The notes beneath the pieces are model-generated. The model was not told the origin of the DNA and did no database searches. It saw nothing but the letters and a program-made list of their open reading frames with translations. From Streptomyces macrolidinus (GTDB lineage Bacteria > Actinomycetota > Actinomycetes > Streptomycetales > Streptomycetaceae): DNA of 64,000 bases. Positions 61,852-64,000 of this stretch are shown here, in pieces (positions within the stretch are counted from its first letter, which is position 1; each line of letters opens with the position of its first letter). A program made the position numbers and the translations under genes. Location of the stretch: contig NZ_JAMWMR010000026.1 of NCBI RefSeq assembly GCF_023887685.1, positions 36,388-100,387 on the forward strand, written 5' to 3'.

Positions 61852-62193
61852 AGTGTCACATCTCGGAAGTGCGGGGGATGGATGAATGCGGCTGATCACC
61901 GGTGGGGGCGCTGAGAAGACCGTGGCGAGGCCGGCGGTATCGACGGCCCAACCACCGTCATGTGCGCCGACGTTACGAGCCCGCTCCGGAAGCGCCGCCG
62001 CGCGGCAGGCACTTGGGCGTGCAGACCACCCGAATGCACGTATCACCGAGGTCACCGGCCTCAACCGGCCGAGCCGTGTCGGGCGTTGAGGCGTCGAGCC
62101 GGGCAGGTGGAAGGGCACCCGGTCCGCGCGGCGCTGCGGGTGCGCGCGGACCGGGGCCGTCGAAGGGAGCCGTGGGGGGCGGCTCGGGGAGGG
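61852..62193. other. 342-bp intergenic region
   Basis: It lies between the end of the next leftward gene (62194) and the TPR gene start. It holds one strong hairpin (62118-62155) and probably the TPR operon promoter; I see no gene in it. Confidence 0.4.
62118..62155 (-). terminator. Hairpin terminator
   Basis: A perfect 13-bp stem (62118-62130 with 62143-62155) and 12-nt loop, 39 bp past the stop of the leftward gene at 62194. Confidence 0.85.
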
Positions 62194-62619
62194 TCAGCCG
62201 GTGGTGATCGGCTTCCGTCGCTCGGCGAGCGCGGCGGTGTGCGCGTCCATGCGCCGCGCCGCCAGGATCGCCGCCGCGGTGTCCGCGCGGGACGCCGCCA
62301 CCACCAGGGCGCGGCCGGCGAGCGCGTGGGCGCGCTGGTGGAGCGCCGCGATCTGCGGCTCGCTGCCGTGCGCGGCCGTCGTCGCGCGGACCGGCGGCAC
62401 CTCGCCGCGCAGCCGCGCCACCTGCTCCGCGAGCCGCTCGGCGGCGGTGCGCAGATCAGGGGAGGGCGCCAGTGCGCACAGCTCGTCCGTCACCGTGAGC
62501 AGCGCCGCCAGATGGCCCGCGAGCTGGATGTCCAGCTCCTCCTCGCGTGAGCGGTGCGGGAAGTCGGGGGTGGGGCCGGCCATGGTGTGGACCGACTTGG
62601 TGCGGATCGGTTCGTACAT
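62194..62619 (-). CDS. Conserved hypothetical helical protein
   Basis: A 141-residue, mostly helical protein rich in Ala, Arg and Leu (EEELDIQLAGHLAALLTVTDEL, LRTAAERLAEQVARLRGEV, ALHQRAHALAGRALVVAASRADTAAAILAARRMDA). No domain is recognised. The ATG at 62619 (MYEPIRTKSVHTM) is chosen because AGGAGG lies 7 bp upstream. It precedes the aminotransferase on the same strand only at a distance, so it is probably a separate transcript. Function unknown. Confidence 0.75.
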   Translation of the reverse strand: MYEPIRTKSVHTMAGPTPDFPHRSREEELDIQLAGHLAALLTVTDELCALAPSPDLRTAAERLAEQVARLRGEVPPVRATTAAHGSEPQIAALHQRAHALAGRALVVAASRADTAAAILAARRMDAHTAALAERRKPITTG

Positions 62620-62741
62620 GGGAAGGCCTCCTGTGCCGTGACAGGATGCCATCCTAGCTTAGAACTCGTCTAAAGTTGAGCCGGGTCGCGCAACGGTGTG
62701 AGGCGTACGCGCGCGGTGAGCGCCAGGGCTGCGTACCAGCG

Positions 62742-63953
62742 TCAGGGCTGGCTGTAGCCGTCCAGGAAGTGCCCGATGCGGGTGATCGCCGCCGTCAGGT
62801 CGCTCACTGTCGGCAGGGTCACCACCCGGAAGTGGTCGGGCTCCGTCCAGTTGAAGCCGGTGCCCTGGACGACCATGATCTTCTCGCGGCGCAGCAGGTC
62901 CAGCACCATCTGCCGGTCGTCCTTGATCTTGAAGACCTTCGGGTCGAGGCGCGGGAACAGATACAGCGCACCCTTCGGCTTCACGCAGGTCACGCCAGGG
63001 ATCTGGGTCAGCAGCTCGTGCGCCGTGTCCCGCTGCTCCTTCAGCCGTCCGCCCGGCAGCACCAGATCCTTGATCGACTGGCGCCCGCTGAGCGCCGCCA
63101 CCACGCCGTGCTGCCCCGGCATGTTCGCGCACAGGCGCATGTTCGCGAGGATCGTCAGGCCTTCGAGGTACGAGGTCGCGTGCGCCCGGGGGCCCGAGAC
63201 CGACATCCAGCCCACCCGGTAGCCCGCCACCCGGTAGGCCTTCGACATGCCGTTGAAGGTCAGGGTCATCAGGTCCGGGGCGACCGACGCGGTCGGGGTG
63301 TGCGTGGCGCCGTCGTAGAGGATCTTGTCGTAGATCTCGTCCGAGCACACCAGGAGGTTGTGCCGCCGCGCGATGTCCGTGAGGCCGCGGAGCATCGCCT
63401 CGTCGTACACCGCGCCCGTCGGATTGTTCGGGTTGATGACGACGAGCGCCTTGGTGCGGTCGGTGATCTTCCGCTCGACGTCCGCGAGGTCCGGCATCCA
63501 GTCCGACTGCTCGTCGCAGCGGTAGTGGACGGGGGTGCCGCCCGAGAGGGAGACCGCCGCCGTCCACAGGGGGTAGTCCGGGGCCGGTACGAGGACCTCG
63601 TCGCCGTCGTCCAGCAGGCCCTGCATCGCCATCACGATCAGCTCGGAGACGCCGTTGCCGATGAAGACGTGCTCGACGTCCGTCTCGATGCCGAGGGTCT
63701 GGTTGTGCATCACCACGGCCCGGCGGGCGGCGAGCAGGCCCTTGGCGTCGCCGTAGCCGTGCGCCGTGGAGACGTTGCGGAGGATGTCCTCCAGGATCTC
63801 GGGCGGGCAGTCGAAGCCGAAGGCGGCCGGGTTGCCGGTGTTGAGCTTGAGGATGCGGTGACCCGCCGCCTCCAGTCGCATCGCCTCCTCGAGAACCGGG
63901 CCCCGGATCTCGTAGCAGACATTGGCGAGCTTCGTGGACTGGATCACCTGCAT
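62742..63953 (-). CDS. Class I/II PLP-dependent aminotransferase (AlaA-like)
   Basis: A 403-residue fold-type I aminotransferase. The PLP lysine is in TFNGMSKAYRVAGYRVGW, with VINPNNPTGAVY and CSDEIYDKILYDG as PLP contacts, and HGYGDAKGLLAARRAV and FRVVTLPTV near the ends. From memory these sequences are close to the AlaA/AvtA-like alanine aminotransferases common in Streptomyces. The ATG at 63953 (MQVIQSTKLANV) is used. It ends 62742 with a 122-bp spacer to the next gene. Substrate is inferred from family resemblance only. Confidence 0.93.
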   Translation of the reverse strand: MQVIQSTKLANVCYEIRGPVLEEAMRLEAAGHRILKLNTGNPAAFGFDCPPEILEDILRNVSTAHGYGDAKGLLAARRAVVMHNQTLGIETDVEHVFIGNGVSELIVMAMQGLLDDGDEVLVPAPDYPLWTAAVSLSGGTPVHYRCDEQSDWMPDLADVERKITDRTKALVVINPNNPTGAVYDEAMLRGLTDIARRHNLLVCSDEIYDKILYDGATHTPTASVAPDLMTLTFNGMSKAYRVAGYRVGWMSVSGPRAHATSYLEGLTILANMRLCANMPGQHGVVAALSGRQSIKDLVLPGGRLKEQRDTAHELLTQIPGVTCVKPKGALYLFPRLDPKVFKIKDDRQMVLDLLRREKIMVVQGTGFNWTEPDHFRVVTLPTVSDLTAAITRIGHFLDGYSQP

Positions 63954-64000
63954 GCCCGTGAGCTTACGGCCGTGCGGCGCCGCGCGCCGCGTGTTCTGCA

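Overview
The window is a stretch of Streptomyces chromosome. Base composition is very GC-rich with almost every third codon position G or C, GTG and TTG starts are common, and the set of genes (mycothiol S-conjugate amidase, acyl-CoA carboxylase epsilon subunit, MmpB, LAxTG surface protein, DrrA-type ABC pairs) is typical of the genus. From memory the gene order follows the conserved chromosome core of S. coelicolor around SCO4913 to SCO4985; I could not run a comparison. No rRNA, tRNA, CRISPR array, insertion sequence, integrase or replication origin was seen.

Layout. 1-5.8 kb: nucleoside and sugar-phosphate salvage (aldehyde dehydrogenase, deoC, PH-domain protein, phosphohexomutase, purine nucleoside phosphorylase, gamma-glutamylcyclotransferase-like). 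5.8-14.9 kb: an LpdA-type flavoprotein, a DeoR regulator, and a dispersed acyl-CoA carboxylase set (biotin carboxylase/carrier AccA2, carboxyltransferase PccB, epsilon subunit PccE, biotin ligase BirA) interleaved with Maf and MmpB. 15-19 kb: two second-messenger enzymes, adenylate cyclase and a GAF-GGDEF protein, flanking an enoyl-CoA hydratase. 19.2-29 kb: histidine ammonia-lyase, then envelope genes (LAxTG mini-protein, L,D-transpeptidase lipoprotein, MacB-like ABC pair, large secreted subtilase). 29-38 kb: small metabolic and regulatory genes including a DUF2637 protein with a short unannotated partner, msrA, metB, a sigma-like/membrane-protein pair, a MarR regulator and ilvA. 38-53 kb: a DrrAB-type exporter, greA, mca, a 1065-residue STAND/TPR protein, a winged-helix regulator coupled to a DUF255 protein, a Mut7-C protein, an MFS-TetR operon, and a hemolysin III protein. 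53-64 kb: GTP-dependent PEP carboxykinase, a complete dTDP-L-rhamnose set (rfbA, rfbC, rfbB, rfbD) with a secreted collagen-like protein embedded in it, a glycosyltransferase-methyltransferase fusion with a TPR protein, and an aminotransferase.

Most genes are housekeeping. The regions most worth a second look are the rhamnose/collagen-like/glycosyltransferase block (55.4-61.9 kb), which looks like an accessory cell-surface locus; the STAND protein, whose Walker A lysine is replaced by arginine; and the MFS-TetR operon, which holds the only TTA (bldA-dependent) codon I could find in the window. Tandem duplications recur at the 3' ends of several genes, and a 20-codon in-frame segment with coding-like composition follows the stop of the purine nucleoside phosphorylase.
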